A DNA stretch of 64,000 bases from Rhodoblastus acidophilus (GCF_025961575.1 NZ_JAOQNX010000001.1:1-64000); one strand, 5' to 3'. Positions 38,840 to 46,886 are shown, numbered from the stretch's first letter. The notes: generated by a model not told the origin, from the sequence alone. Made by a program: numbers and translations.

Positions 38840-39988
38840 TCACCCCTGAAAGATCAGCAGCGCGAAGGCCAGGAACAGCAGCAGGTGCACCATCCCCTGC
38901 AAGATGTTGGTGTGCCCGCTGGCGAAGGTGACGACGCTCACCCCCAGGGTCAGCAGCAGCATGACGAAATCGGAATGCTCGACGCCCAATTCGATGTGGC
39001 GGCCGGTCCAGTGGCTCACCACCAGCATGGCGGGAACGGTCAGCCCGATCGTCGACAGCACCGACCCGAGGAAAATATTGATCGAGCGCTGCATCTGGTT
39101 GCGAACGGCGGCGCTGGTGGCGCCGATCGCCTCCGGCGTCGCCACCAGGACCGCGATGGCGACGCCGCCCAAAGCGGCGGGCGCGCCCAGGGTCTCAATC
39201 AGATAGTCGACGGGATGCGCGAGCTTTTCGGCGAGATAGACGACAGGCAGCATGAAGGCGCCGAGCATCACCGCATGAAAGGCGATGGAGCGGCTCCCCG
39301 CCGGCTCGACCTTGCCCTGGTGCTCGATCTGGCCGGGCCCGGTGAAATAGCCGCGGTGGCGCCCGGTCTGCACCATGAGGAAGGCGACATAGAGCGCGAC
39401 AGCCATCACCGCCAGGAAGCGCTCCTGCGCGAGCGAAAGCGTCGGGCCCGCCGTGGTCGTGGTGTAATTGGGCATGACCAGCGTCATCACCGCCAGGGGA
39501 ATGATCACGCCGAGATAGGCGTTCGCCCCCTGCAGGTTATAGTGCTGCTCGCGATGCCTGAGCGCGCCCAGCAGCAGCGACAGGCCCACCATCCCGTTGA
39601 GGATGATCATGATCACCGAAACCAGCGTGTCGCGCACCAGCGTCGGATTGTTGTCGCCATGCAGCATGATGGCGGAAATGCTCATCACCTCGATGGCGGT
39701 GACCGACAGGGTCAGGATCAGCGTGCCATAGGGCTCGCCCAGCAGCAAAGCGAGATGCTCGGCATGGCGCACCACGCCCAGCGACGAGGCCAGGATCACG
39801 CCGAACAGCCACAGGAAGATCAGCCCAAGTTTGAGCGGCTGGTCCAGATCCGCGAGCAGCGCGGGGCCAAAACTCCAGAAGGCGGCGCAGGTCGCCACCG
39901 GGACCAGCAAGAAACTCTCGCGCCAAAGCGTCGCGCGCACATGATTGGGGAGAGCCAGGGCGTGGCCCGCCCGATCGCCGAAACGCAT
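38840..39988 (-). CDS. chaA: ChaA-type sodium/calcium:proton antiporter
   Basis: 382 aa from the ATG at 39988 (MRFGDRAGHALALP). It has about 11 hydrophobic segments in two inverted CaCA repeats. The first signature is GEPYGTLILTLSVTAIEVMS near residue 80 and the second is VAIAVLVATPEAIGATSAA near 275, each with the acidic cation-binding Glu. It exports Ca2+ or Na+ in exchange for protons at the inner membrane. Leftward and convergent with the URO-D-family gene; it follows the PLP-lyase gene with an 82-bp gap that contains a strong palindrome. Confidence 0.88.
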   Translation of the reverse strand: MRFGDRAGHALALPNHVRATLWRESFLLVPVATCAAFWSFGPALLADLDQPLKLGLIFLWLFGVILASSLGVVRHAEHLALLLGEPYGTLILTLSVTAIEVMSISAIMLHGDNNPTLVRDTLVSVIMIILNGMVGLSLLLGALRHREQHYNLQGANAYLGVIIPLAVMTLVMPNYTTTTAGPTLSLAQERFLAVMAVALYVAFLMVQTGRHRGYFTGPGQIEHQGKVEPAGSRSIAFHAVMLGAFMLPVVYLAEKLAHPVDYLIETLGAPAALGGVAIAVLVATPEAIGATSAAVRNQMQRSINIFLGSVLSTIGLTVPAMLVVSHWTGRHIELGVEHSDFVMLLLTLGVSVVTFASGHTNILQGMVHLLLFLAFALLIFQG

Positions 39989-40040
39989 TCGATCATTCCC
40001 GGGATTCGCAGGCCGGCCAAGACCGTCAAGGCCGACCTGC

Positions 40041-40064
40041 GGAGCCGCCGCGCGCGGCGGCTCC
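40041..40064 (-). terminator. 24-bp perfect palindrome downstream of the PLP lyase gene
   Basis: GGAGCCGCCGCG (40041-40052) is followed directly by its reverse complement CGCGGCGGCTCC (40053-40064). It begins 6 bp past the lyase stop. There is no T-tract on the leftward side, so it is a stable 3' hairpin or attenuator rather than a canonical intrinsic terminator. Confidence 0.5.
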
Positions 40065-40070
40065 AAACTC

Positions 40071-41519
40071 TTACAGGCTGTCGCCCAGATCGGCCCTGAA
40101 CTTCGCCATCAGCTTGTGCTGCCAGTCGCTGGTGGGCGCGAGCTTGCCGAAGAAGAAGCGCAGCATCTTGGGCTCCTCGACGAACTTCAACCCGCCGATC
40201 AGCGCGCGATTCTCGTGGAGCCAGACGATGCGGTCAATGGCGTATTTCAGTTGCGAAAGCGTGAACACGCGCCGCGGAACGGCAAGCCGCAGCAATTCCA
40301 TATTGGAATAGACCTCGTTGCCGTCATCGTCGCGCTGCTCCGACACCGAGCCGCGCTCCATGCCGCGCACGCCGCTGACCAGGAACAGAGCCGAGGCCAG
40401 CGCGCCCGCCGCATATTCGGCCTGCGGCACATGCGAAACGAACCGCTTGGCGTCGAGATGCACGCCCAGGCCGCCCGGCGGCGTGATCACCGGCACGCCC
40501 TTGCGGTTCAGCTCGTTCACCGTATAGGCGATGAACTGCGGCCCCTGCGAAATCATGTCCTCGTCCATGGTCTCGTCGAGACCGACGGTGATCGCCTCGA
40601 TCTCGCGCACCGACATGCCGCCATAGGTGAGGAACCCCTCATACAGCGTGACCAGTTCGCGCATCTTCATGTAGAGGTCGCGGTTGCGGGTGCAGATGCC
40701 GCCGCCGCGCGCGCAGCCGAGCTTGCGCGCCGAGAAATAGATGATGTCGCAGAGATCGGCGATGGCGCGGGTGATCTCCCGCACGCTCATCTGCTTGCAG
40801 GCTTCTTCGCGCGTCTTGATGAAATAGAGATTGTCCGCGAGCAGGCTGGCGTCGAACACCAGCATCACGCCATATTTGTTGCAGACATTGCTGACCTGGC
40901 GCAGGTTTTCCAGCGAATGCGGCTGGCCGCCGATCAGATTGGTGCCGGTCTCGACGCGGACGAAAGCGATGTTTTCGGCGCCGCGTTTTTCAATGATCGC
41001 CTCGAGCTTGGCGACATCCATATTGCCCTTGAACGGATTGGCGCTGGTGACCTCCAGACCCTCGTCGATGATGATCTCATCCACCGAACCGCCATTGACG
41101 CAGATATGCGCCTTGGTGGTGGTGAAATGATAATTCATCGGCACGACCTGCCCCGGCCGCACGAACACTTTTGCAAGAACGTTTTCCGCCGCGCGACCCT
41201 GGTGCACGGGCAGAAAATACTCCGTTCCAAAGATGTCGCGGATCTTGTTTTCCAGCTTTGTAAATGTCGCGGAGCCCGCATAGCTGTCGTCGGATTCCAT
41301 CATCGCCGCGAGCTGCCGGTCGCTCATGGCGTTGACGCCGGAATCGGTCAGCATGTCGAGATAGATGTCGGCGTTTTTCAGCAGGAACGTGTTGTTGCCG
41401 GCTTCGTTGAGCGCCTCCAGACGGCGCTCGATATGCGGCAGGCTCAGCTTCTGGACGATGCGGACCTTGTGCATCTCCAGCGGGACTTCCTCGCCGGAAT
41501 AGAATTTGATGTGAGCCAT
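40071..41519 (-). CDS. Beta-eliminating lyase, tyrosine phenol-lyase-like
   Basis: 482 aa PLP enzyme of the tryptophanase/tyrosine phenol-lyase family. The PLP lysine is Lys266 in YFSARKLGCARGGG, preceded by Arg instead of the usual Lys. Three positions favour tyrosine phenol-lyase over tryptophanase: FTTTK (residues 132-136) matches the TPL Thr124 region and not the TnaA Asp137 region, VPRRVFT matches the TPL Arg381 segment, and LRFFFGKL has Phe where tryptophanase has catalytic His463. It would split tyrosine to phenol, pyruvate and ammonia, or run in reverse. The substrate is inference. The MFS exporter gene lies 125 bp upstream in the same direction. Confidence 0.78.
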   Translation of the reverse strand: MAHIKFYSGEEVPLEMHKVRIVQKLSLPHIERRLEALNEAGNNTFLLKNADIYLDMLTDSGVNAMSDRQLAAMMESDDSYAGSATFTKLENKIRDIFGTEYFLPVHQGRAAENVLAKVFVRPGQVVPMNYHFTTTKAHICVNGGSVDEIIIDEGLEVTSANPFKGNMDVAKLEAIIEKRGAENIAFVRVETGTNLIGGQPHSLENLRQVSNVCNKYGVMLVFDASLLADNLYFIKTREEACKQMSVREITRAIADLCDIIYFSARKLGCARGGGICTRNRDLYMKMRELVTLYEGFLTYGGMSVREIEAITVGLDETMDEDMISQGPQFIAYTVNELNRKGVPVITPPGGLGVHLDAKRFVSHVPQAEYAAGALASALFLVSGVRGMERGSVSEQRDDDGNEVYSNMELLRLAVPRRVFTLSQLKYAIDRIVWLHENRALIGGLKFVEEPKMLRFFFGKLAPTSDWQHKLMAKFRADLGDSL

Positions 41520-41644
41520 GGACGTTCCTGTCTGCTCTCAATGGGACACGAAGTGCGCCACGAGCCTTAGCAAGCAGGTCTCCGAGCCCCATTGTCCCAA
41601 GTCATTTTTTTCAGCAGGGCGCCTCAACATGCGACAATTTGCTC

Positions 41645-42859
41645 TTAGTCTTGAGCAGGATGCACCAGCGTCCAGGCGCAGAGGGCGGTCCCCACGCCCG
41701 CCGCCGCCACCATCAGGCTCATCGGCCGGGGCGTCCCGTCGGCGAACGCGCCGACCAGGCCGGACCCCAGAATGCCGGAACCGTAATGCAGCGCCCCGAC
41801 CAAGGCCGACACCGACCCGGCGCGCTCGGGCCGCTGCGCCAGGGCGCCGGCGAGCGCATTGGCGACGATCAGCCCGCTGGCGCCGTTGAACACCAGCAGC
41901 GGCGCGACCAGCCCCGCCAGCCCCCCGGCCCCGGAAAAACCGGCGAAAGCCAGCGCCAGCCCCGCCGCGCCGGCGACGAGCCCGCCGGCCCGCAGCAGCC
42001 GCGCGCTGCCGTAAACCGGGGCGAGCCGGACGTTGAGCATATTGGCGATCATGATGGCGAGGATCGCCGCGCCGAACAGCAGCCCGAACCACCCTGGCGG
42101 AACGCCGTAGTACGAGATGTAGGCGAAGGGCGCGCCGGCGAGATAGGCGAACACGCCGACATAGAAGCAGGAGACGGCGGCGGCGAAGCCGAGAATGCGC
42201 CGGTCGCGCAGCAGCGGCCCGTAGCCGCGAAACGCCGCGCCCAAAGACTCCTTGGCGCGGCGATCCCTCGGAAAGGTTTCCGGCAAAACCGTCAGCGCCG
42301 CGAGCGTGACCAGCGCGACGGCGACCAGCGCCCAGAAAATGGCGCGCCACGAGGCGAAAGCCAGGATCTGCGCCCCGACCAGCGGCCCGAGCAGCGGCGC
42401 CACCGCCATCACCGTCATCAGCGTCGACATCATCTGCGCCGATTTTTCGCCCTCATAGAGATCGCGGACCATGGCGCGCGACAGCACCACAGCGGCGCAG
42501 GCCCCGACCGCCTGAACCACGCGCCAGACGACGATCTGCCCGGCGCTGGTCGCCAAAGCGCAGCCGCCCGAGCCCAGAGCGAAAATCACCAGCCCGGCGG
42601 CGACCGGCCCGCGCCGCCCGTAGCGGTCGCTCAGCGGCCCCCAGACGAGCTGCCCCAGGCTGAAGCCGATCAAAAAGCCGGAAATGGTCCATTCCATCTC
42701 CCCGGCCCCCGCGCCCAAAACCTGAGCCATGGCGGGCAGCGCCGGCAGATAGAGATCGGTGGAAATGGACGCAAAGCCCATGAGGGCGCTGAGGAGCGCG
42801 AGCGCGCCAAGGCTGTTTCGTTTGGACGACACGATCTCCTCCCGGGGACTGGATCGCAT
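41645..42859 (-). CDS. Bcr/CflA family drug-resistance MFS transporter
   Basis: 404 aa from the ATG at 42859 (MRSSPREEIVSSKRNS); a longer frame to 43042 looks non-coding. It has 12 predicted transmembrane segments. The N-terminal STDLYLPALPAM signature of the Bcr/CflA subfamily is clear, as is the motif A loop GPLSDRYGRRGPV (~75-87) and motif C-like PLLGPLVGA. It exports drugs or small metabolites in exchange for protons. The substrate is unknown; the downstream lyase gene in the same orientation might suggest export of an aromatic product (speculative). Confidence 0.88.
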   Translation of the reverse strand: MRSSPREEIVSSKRNSLGALALLSALMGFASISTDLYLPALPAMAQVLGAGAGEMEWTISGFLIGFSLGQLVWGPLSDRYGRRGPVAAGLVIFALGSGGCALATSAGQIVVWRVVQAVGACAAVVLSRAMVRDLYEGEKSAQMMSTLMTVMAVAPLLGPLVGAQILAFASWRAIFWALVAVALVTLAALTVLPETFPRDRRAKESLGAAFRGYGPLLRDRRILGFAAAVSCFYVGVFAYLAGAPFAYISYYGVPPGWFGLLFGAAILAIMIANMLNVRLAPVYGSARLLRAGGLVAGAAGLALAFAGFSGAGGLAGLVAPLLVFNGASGLIVANALAGALAQRPERAGSVSALVGALHYGSGILGSGLVGAFADGTPRPMSLMVAAAGVGTALCAWTLVHPAQD

Positions 42860-42969
42860 TGCGCACGCCGCCTCGGCAAGAGGCGTCCGTCTCCAGGGCA
42901 ATGCGTTCCTGTCCCCTGCCCGACCGGAAATGCGCGACAACCTTCCCCAAGGTCTTGAGAACGCCATTA

Positions 42970-42985
42970 TTTGACCATAGTCAAA
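42970..42985. promoter_or_regulatory. Perfect Crp/Fnr-type palindrome
   Basis: TTTGAC-CATA-GTCAAA is a perfect inverted repeat with the geometry of a Crp/Fnr site (TTGAC-N4-GTCAA core). It lies 55 bp upstream of the Crp-GGDEF fusion gene and 110 bp upstream of the divergent MFS gene. Autoregulation by the fusion protein is the simplest reading. Confidence 0.6.
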
Positions 42986-43040
42986 CTGGGTTCCATCTAA
43001 AGCGTGGTAATGTGGCTTAAATTTTTTGGGGCTTTTGACC

Positions 43041-44327
43041 ATGGAGTCGCGAGAGCTGAGCGCCGCATTGCGCTCCCCCCTGTTCCAGCTTCTGGGACCC
43101 GACCTGAGCAGCCTGCTGGCGGCCTCGGGTTCGGTCCGCGACTACCGCCGCGGCGAAATGGTGTTCTGGCAGGGCGAGGCGGCCGACGCCCTTTACGTCG
43201 TCCTGTCCGGATGCCTCAAATTGTGCCGCGAGACGGCGAGCCACGAGCATGAGGTCATCGGCCTGCTCTCCGCGCTGCAGGTCTATTTCGAACCGTCGAT
43301 GTTCGGCGACGGCCATCACCACGTGATCGCCGAAGCGGTGTCGTCGGCGCGGGTCGCGCGGCTCGACGCGCAAACCCTGCGCCACGCCATCCTGCGCCGC
43401 CCGGAGCTGGCCTTCACCCTGCTCAACCTGTCGTCGGCCGCCAACAAGGGGCTTGTTGAGCAGATCGAGCAGCTCAAGACCCGCTCGGTGCCGCAGCGGA
43501 TCGCCGGCTTCCTCCTCCAGCAGGCCGAACTGACGGGCGAAGCGAAAAATTTCGCGCTGCCCTTCAGCAAGACGCTGATCGCCCGGTTCGTCGGCGCCAA
43601 GCTCGAGAGTTTTTCGCGCTCGCTGGTCCATCTCGCCGACCAGGGCGTGCAGATCGTCAACGACCGCGTCACCATCAAGGACATCGACCGTCTCGCCCGC
43701 TTCGTCCAAGGCGTCGCCGCCGACGCGCCGCACGACCGCCGCCCGATCCTCACCCGCTTCGCCTCCATGGGCCGGCGGCGCAAGTTCGACGACGGCCTGG
43801 TGCGCTCCTGGCGCAAGGCGGAAAGCGTGGGCGCCCCGATTTCGCTGCTGCTGATCGATGTCGGACAGGGGCGCGCCGCCACCGAAGCCGACCGCGGCCT
43901 GCTGGTCGCCGTGGGCGACACGATCGCCCGCGAGGCCGACCGCGGCGGCAAGTTCATGGTCCATTACGGCGGCGACATTTTCGCGGTGGCCGCGCCAAAG
44001 GCCGACCGCGGCGATGCGCTGCGGCTCGCTGAAAAGCTGGCGACCCTGGTCGAACACGAGTCGCGGCGCGCCGAGGGCTCGGTGGTCGCCGCCATCGGCG
44101 CCGCCACGATCTTTCCGAAGGCGGACGACCATATCGAAAAGATCGTCTGCTTCGCCGACATCGCGCTCTACCAGGCGAAGGTTCAGGGGCGCGGGCAAAT
44201 CGGCTATTTCTTCGACGGCGACCCCGGTTGCCAGATCGCGCGCCAAAGCCCCTCGGGCGGCGCGCGCATCCCGGTGATCGAATCCGCGCATTGCGCGACC
44301 TGCCGCAAGGACGCGCCCTGCTGCTGA
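43041..44327 (+). CDS. Crp-family DNA-binding protein fused to a degenerate GGDEF domain
   Basis: 428 aa from the ATG at 43041 (GGGG ribosome-binding region 9 bp upstream). Residues ~15-125 are a cNMP-binding-like barrel (GEMVFWQGEAADALYVVLSG). Residues ~150-222 are a Crp-type winged helix (FVGAKLESFSRSLVHLADQG). Residues ~262-392 are a GGDEF fold: metal-site strand LLLIDVGQGR, then VHYGGDIFAVAA at the active-site turn (GGDIF, 310-314) and QAKVQGRGQIGYF. The catalytic Glu is replaced by Ile, so it should not make c-di-GMP but may bind a nucleotide. The tail has four cysteines (418, 421, 427, 428; HCATCRKDAPCC), which could bind metal or sense redox. Confidence 0.8.
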   Translation: MESRELSAALRSPLFQLLGPDLSSLLAASGSVRDYRRGEMVFWQGEAADALYVVLSGCLKLCRETASHEHEVIGLLSALQVYFEPSMFGDGHHHVIAEAVSSARVARLDAQTLRHAILRRPELAFTLLNLSSAANKGLVEQIEQLKTRSVPQRIAGFLLQQAELTGEAKNFALPFSKTLIARFVGAKLESFSRSLVHLADQGVQIVNDRVTIKDIDRLARFVQGVAADAPHDRRPILTRFASMGRRRKFDDGLVRSWRKAESVGAPISLLLIDVGQGRAATEADRGLLVAVGDTIAREADRGGKFMVHYGGDIFAVAAPKADRGDALRLAEKLATLVEHESRRAEGSVVAAIGAATIFPKADDHIEKIVCFADIALYQAKVQGRGQIGYFFDGDPGCQIARQSPSGGARIPVIESAHCATCRKDAPCC

Positions 44328-44335
44328 AAACGGCC

Positions 44336-44394
44336 AAGTCCGCCTCGCAATAAAAGTCCGCCTCGCCATACAAGTCCGCCTCGCAATACAAGTC
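44336..44394. repeat. 18-bp tandem repeat, 3.3 copies
   Basis: Units AAGTCCGCCTCGCAATAA, AAGTCCGCCTCGCCATAC and AAGTCCGCCTCGCAATAC are followed by a partial AAGTC. They start 9 bp after the stop codon of the Crp-GGDEF gene. The period is a multiple of 3 and all units are nearly identical, implying recent expansion. No function is evident. Confidence 0.85.
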
Positions 44395-44410
44395 GACCGG
44401 CCCATAAAGG

Positions 44411-44468
44411 AGCCCTCACCCTGAGGAGCCGCGTCAGCGGCGTCTCGAAGGGCGAGGGCGTCCACGAC
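44411..44468 (+). repeat. Dispersed palindromic repeat, family B
   Basis: AGCCCTCACCCTGAGGAGCC, then GCGTCAGCGGCGTCTCGAAG, then GGCGAGGGCGTCCACGACT. This is the best-preserved stand-alone copy, with internal CGC..GCG hairpin symmetry. It is located in the 431-bp gap (44328-44758) between the Crp-GGDEF gene and thiO, upstream of the TPP riboswitch. Confidence 0.8.
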
Positions 44469-44572
44469 TGCCGGCGCGCCCCGGGCCATAAAGCGGCGTT
44501 TCGTCGCATCACGCGAAACCGACGCGCCACCCCTTGACGCCCGCCCGCCGAAAGCGGAACCATGTGCATGGC

Positions 44573-44683
44573 CAGGGAGAGCTTTGCCAAAAAGCTGAGA
44601 GGCCGCTGGCGCGAAAACACCAAAATTTTCGCGCAGCGCGGCGATCCCCAAAACCTGATCCGGATCATGCCGGCGGAGGGATG
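44573..44683 (+). ncRNA. TPP (thiamin pyrophosphate) riboswitch
   Basis: The conserved THI-box elements appear in order. AGGGAGAGC is followed by AAGCTGAGAGG (pyrimidine-sensor helix P2/P3, with the invariant CTGAGA). After a variable P3 stem-loop comes CCCAAAACCTGATCCGGATC, then ATGCCGGCGGAGGGA (the pyrophosphate-sensor helices P4/P5 with the CTGATCCGG and GCGnAGGGA consensus). It lies 76 bp upstream of thiO and reads in the same direction. Binding of TPP should switch off thiO through the overlapping terminator. Recognition is by consensus; no folding was computed. Confidence 0.93.
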
Positions 44684-44703
44684 GCGTTCGCCGGGTTTTT
44701 TTT
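44670..44703 (+). terminator. Rho-independent terminator acting as the riboswitch expression platform
   Basis: CCGGCG (44670-44675) can pair with CGCCGG (44689-44694), followed by eight T residues (44696-44703). The 5' arm lies within the conserved 3' part of the riboswitch, so ligand-bound and terminator folds share sequence. This is the classical layout for metabolite-dependent transcription termination. Confidence 0.75.
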
Positions 44704-44758
44704 GCTCACCCCCCGTCCGCCCCTCATCCGTCCCGATCCACATATGGAGGAGGCGCGG

Positions 44759-45778
44759 ATGCGCATCAGAATCATTGGAGCGGGCGTCGCCGGCTTGACG
44801 GCGGCCTATGAATTCGCCCGGCGCGGCGCGGAAGTCGAGATCGTCGAGCGCGAGGAAGGCCCGGGACGCGGCTGCTCCTGGTACGCCGGCGGCATGGTCG
44901 CGCCCTGGTGCGAGCTGGACTCGGCCGAACCCCTCGTCGCCCGCCTCGGCATGGAGGCGCTGGTCTACTGGACCCACACGGTGCCGGTGGCGGAGACGCG
45001 CGGCAGCCTCGTCGTCGCCACCCCGCGCGACCAGGCGGATTTGCGCCAGTTCGCCCGCCGCACCGCCGAGTTCGAAGAAATCGGCGGCAACCGCCTCGCC
45101 GAACTCGAACCCGATCTCGCCGGCCGCTTTTCCCGCGCTTTGTTCTTCCCGAAAGAGGCCCATCTCGATCCGCGCGTCGCCCTCGACGCCATCGCGCGCC
45201 GGCTCACCGCCATGTCCAACGCCCGATTCCGCTTCGGCATGGACGCCGGCGACGCCGACGGCGAGGCCGACTGGACCGTGGACTGTCGCGGTTTCGCCGC
45301 GCGCGACCGTTTAAGAGGCCTGCGCGGCGTCAAGGGCGAGATGATGGTGCTCAACACCAAAGACATCGCCCTCTCCCGGCCGATCCGCCTGCTGCATCCC
45401 CGCCACCCCGTCTATGTCGTGCCGCGTCTGGACGCCAATTTCATGATCGGCGCGACGCAGATCGAGAACGAGGAGCGCCGCCGCGTCACGGCGCGCTCGA
45501 TCGTCGATCTGGTCAACGCCGCCCACGCCATCCATCCGGCGCTGGCGGAAGCGGAGATTGCGGAAATGGGCTCGGACCTGCGCCCGGCCTTCCACGACAA
45601 TCTGCCGCGCATCATTGTCGAGGGCCGCACGATCTTCATCAACGGCCTGTTCCGCCATGGATTTTTGCTCGCCCCATCCTTGGCGCGGCAAACGGCGGAT
45701 TTCGTCTTCGGCGGCGCGGTCTCGCAAGAGCTGATGCGCGACGAACTCTCGCGCCTGGGGCTCGCCGAGGCCGTTTAA
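44759..45778 (+). CDS. thiO: Glycine oxidase ThiO (FAD-dependent)
   Basis: 339 aa from the ATG at 44759, with a GGAGGAGG ribosome-binding site just upstream. It oxidises glycine to dehydroglycine/iminoacetate for the thiazole moiety of thiamin. The N-terminal Rossmann dinucleotide motif IIGAGVAGLTAAYEFARRG starts at residue 5, followed by EIVEREEG. The family's GCSWYAGGMVAPWCE stretch (39-53) is typical of ThiO, as is the C-terminal INGLFRHGFLLAPSLA. It stands alone after the TPP riboswitch; the other thiazole genes (thiS, thiG) are not in the window. A family C repeat follows. Confidence 0.9.
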   Translation: MRIRIIGAGVAGLTAAYEFARRGAEVEIVEREEGPGRGCSWYAGGMVAPWCELDSAEPLVARLGMEALVYWTHTVPVAETRGSLVVATPRDQADLRQFARRTAEFEEIGGNRLAELEPDLAGRFSRALFFPKEAHLDPRVALDAIARRLTAMSNARFRFGMDAGDADGEADWTVDCRGFAARDRLRGLRGVKGEMMVLNTKDIALSRPIRLLHPRHPVYVVPRLDANFMIGATQIENEERRRVTARSIVDLVNAAHAIHPALAEAEIAEMGSDLRPAFHDNLPRIIVEGRTIFINGLFRHGFLLAPSLARQTADFVFGGAVSQELMRDELSRLGLAEAV

Positions 45779-45809
45779 AGGAGCTGTTCGTCAGGCGCAG
45801 CCTCGATCT

Positions 45810-45855
45810 GCCCCCTCGCCCCGCTTTAGCGGGGAGAGGGCTGGGGTGAGGGGCT
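45810..45855. repeat. Dispersed palindromic repeat, family C
   Basis: CCCCCTCGCCCCGCTTTAGC then GGGGAGAGGGCTGGGGTGAG. The core CCCCGC-TTTA-GCGGGG is a perfect hairpin. The same element, with a GA loop, lies at about 34764-34803. It sits 31 bp after thiO, between convergent genes. Confidence 0.7.
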
Positions 45856-45967
45856 GGGGCGTGAGCCCCGATGTCGTCAGGAAAGCATCAGGTCGCCACG
45901 GCGACGCGGTCCTCGTCCTCGCCGAGGCCGCGTCAAGGGGCGCGTCCCCAGCAGCTTCGAGATCAAC

Positions 45968-46594
45968 TCAAGAGGCCGCGTCCAACCAAGCCTCCAGCGC
46001 CGCAAAAGTCTCGTCGGCGCCGGCGAGCATGGAGTCCCAACACCCTTCAGCCGTCGCCCCATCAATGGCGGCGCAGCAAGCGCGCCATTGCAGGTCCGCC
46101 CCGTCGCCGCCGGCCAAAAACCCGCGTCCCAAGACATTGCCGGCGCCCAGCAGCGGATCGAGCGCCTTGGCCAGCAGCCGCGCGCCGAGCGTCGAGCCCG
46201 CGCGCACATAAAGGCAGCCGACAAAGCGCCCGTAATCCCCCAGCTCGGGCAAACCGGAGGACCCAACCCTAGGCAAGCGCGCCAACTCCGCCGCCTCCAC
46301 CCCCAGCTCCAGCAAATCCTGTCGCAACCGCGGCGCGCGCGGCGCCAGCAGCGCCGCGTCGACGCGACCGGCCCAGGGGCTCGCCGCAACAAAAGCTTCG
46401 AGCGGCGCATGAAACCCGTAAAGCCGCGCCAGCAGCGCGCGATAGGCGGCCAAACCGATGGACCCATCCGCCAGCGGCGCCAGCAATTTTTGGCCGTGCA
46501 GCCGCTCGTGCGCGGCCCGCGTCGCCTCGCGCAGTCGCCCACGCCCATCGAGACGCAAGGCCCGGCTGGTTTCGGCTTCAGACCGCAAGGTCAT
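45968..46594 (-). CDS. Biliverdin-producing heme oxygenase
   Basis: 208 aa, all-helical heme oxygenase. The proximal histidine is His29 in REATRAAHERLHG. The distal-helix region is represented by LGDYGRFVGCLYVRAGSTLG (about 117-136) with following GARLLAKAL. It opens heme to biliverdin, which in phototrophs often supplies bacteriophytochrome chromophore; no phytochrome gene is in the window, so iron recovery or heme turnover is equally possible. The ATG at 46594 is the only good start. It is convergent with thiO. Confidence 0.82.
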   Translation of the reverse strand: MTLRSEAETSRALRLDGRGRLREATRAAHERLHGQKLLAPLADGSIGLAAYRALLARLYGFHAPLEAFVAASPWAGRVDAALLAPRAPRLRQDLLELGVEAAELARLPRVGSSGLPELGDYGRFVGCLYVRAGSTLGARLLAKALDPLLGAGNVLGRGFLAGGDGADLQWRACCAAIDGATAEGCWDSMLAGADETFAALEAWLDAAS

Positions 46595-46639
46595 TGGTCA
46601 CGTCGCCCGAAGCGATTTTTGAGTGCGGCGCCATCCCCG

Positions 46640-46786
46640 TCACACCTGCGGGACGGTCGACAGGTCCTGCGACCAGAGATAGACGGCCAGAGCGGCGAGG
46701 AACAGCGCCACCCCGATCCAGAACAGCGGCGAATGATGCGGCTTTTGCCAATCAAAGCCGTCCCCCGGCGATTGTCGTTTTTCCAA
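46640..46786 (-). CDS. Small single-pass membrane protein
   Basis: About 48 aa if the TTG at 46786 is the start; it is preceded by GAGGG at 8 bp spacing. The sequence has a polar N-terminus (EKRQSPGDGFDWQKPHHSP) and one transmembrane helix (LFWIGVALFLAALAVYLW), ending SQDLSTVPQV. The family is not recognised. Composition and the ribosome-binding site favour a real gene, but the start is uncertain. Confidence 0.5.
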   Translation of the reverse strand: MEKRQSPGDGFDWQKPHHSPLFWIGVALFLAALAVYLWSQDLSTVPQV

Positions 46787-46886
46787 AACCAGGTCCCTCG
46801 CGCGATCCGCGCCGGTTGAAATCGCCCGGCGCGCCAAAAACCTACGCCGCGCCGGCGCGCGGTTCAACAAGGCCCAAACGCCGCAC

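Noticed and set aside
40071-41519. Assignment as tryptophanase (tnaA)
   Set aside because: Positions equivalent to TnaA Asp137 and His463 carry the residues typical of tyrosine phenol-lyase; no tnaC-like leader peptide was seen.
44336-44394. Short regular repeats considered as a CRISPR array
   Set aside because: The units are contiguous with no spacers; it is a simple tandem repeat.
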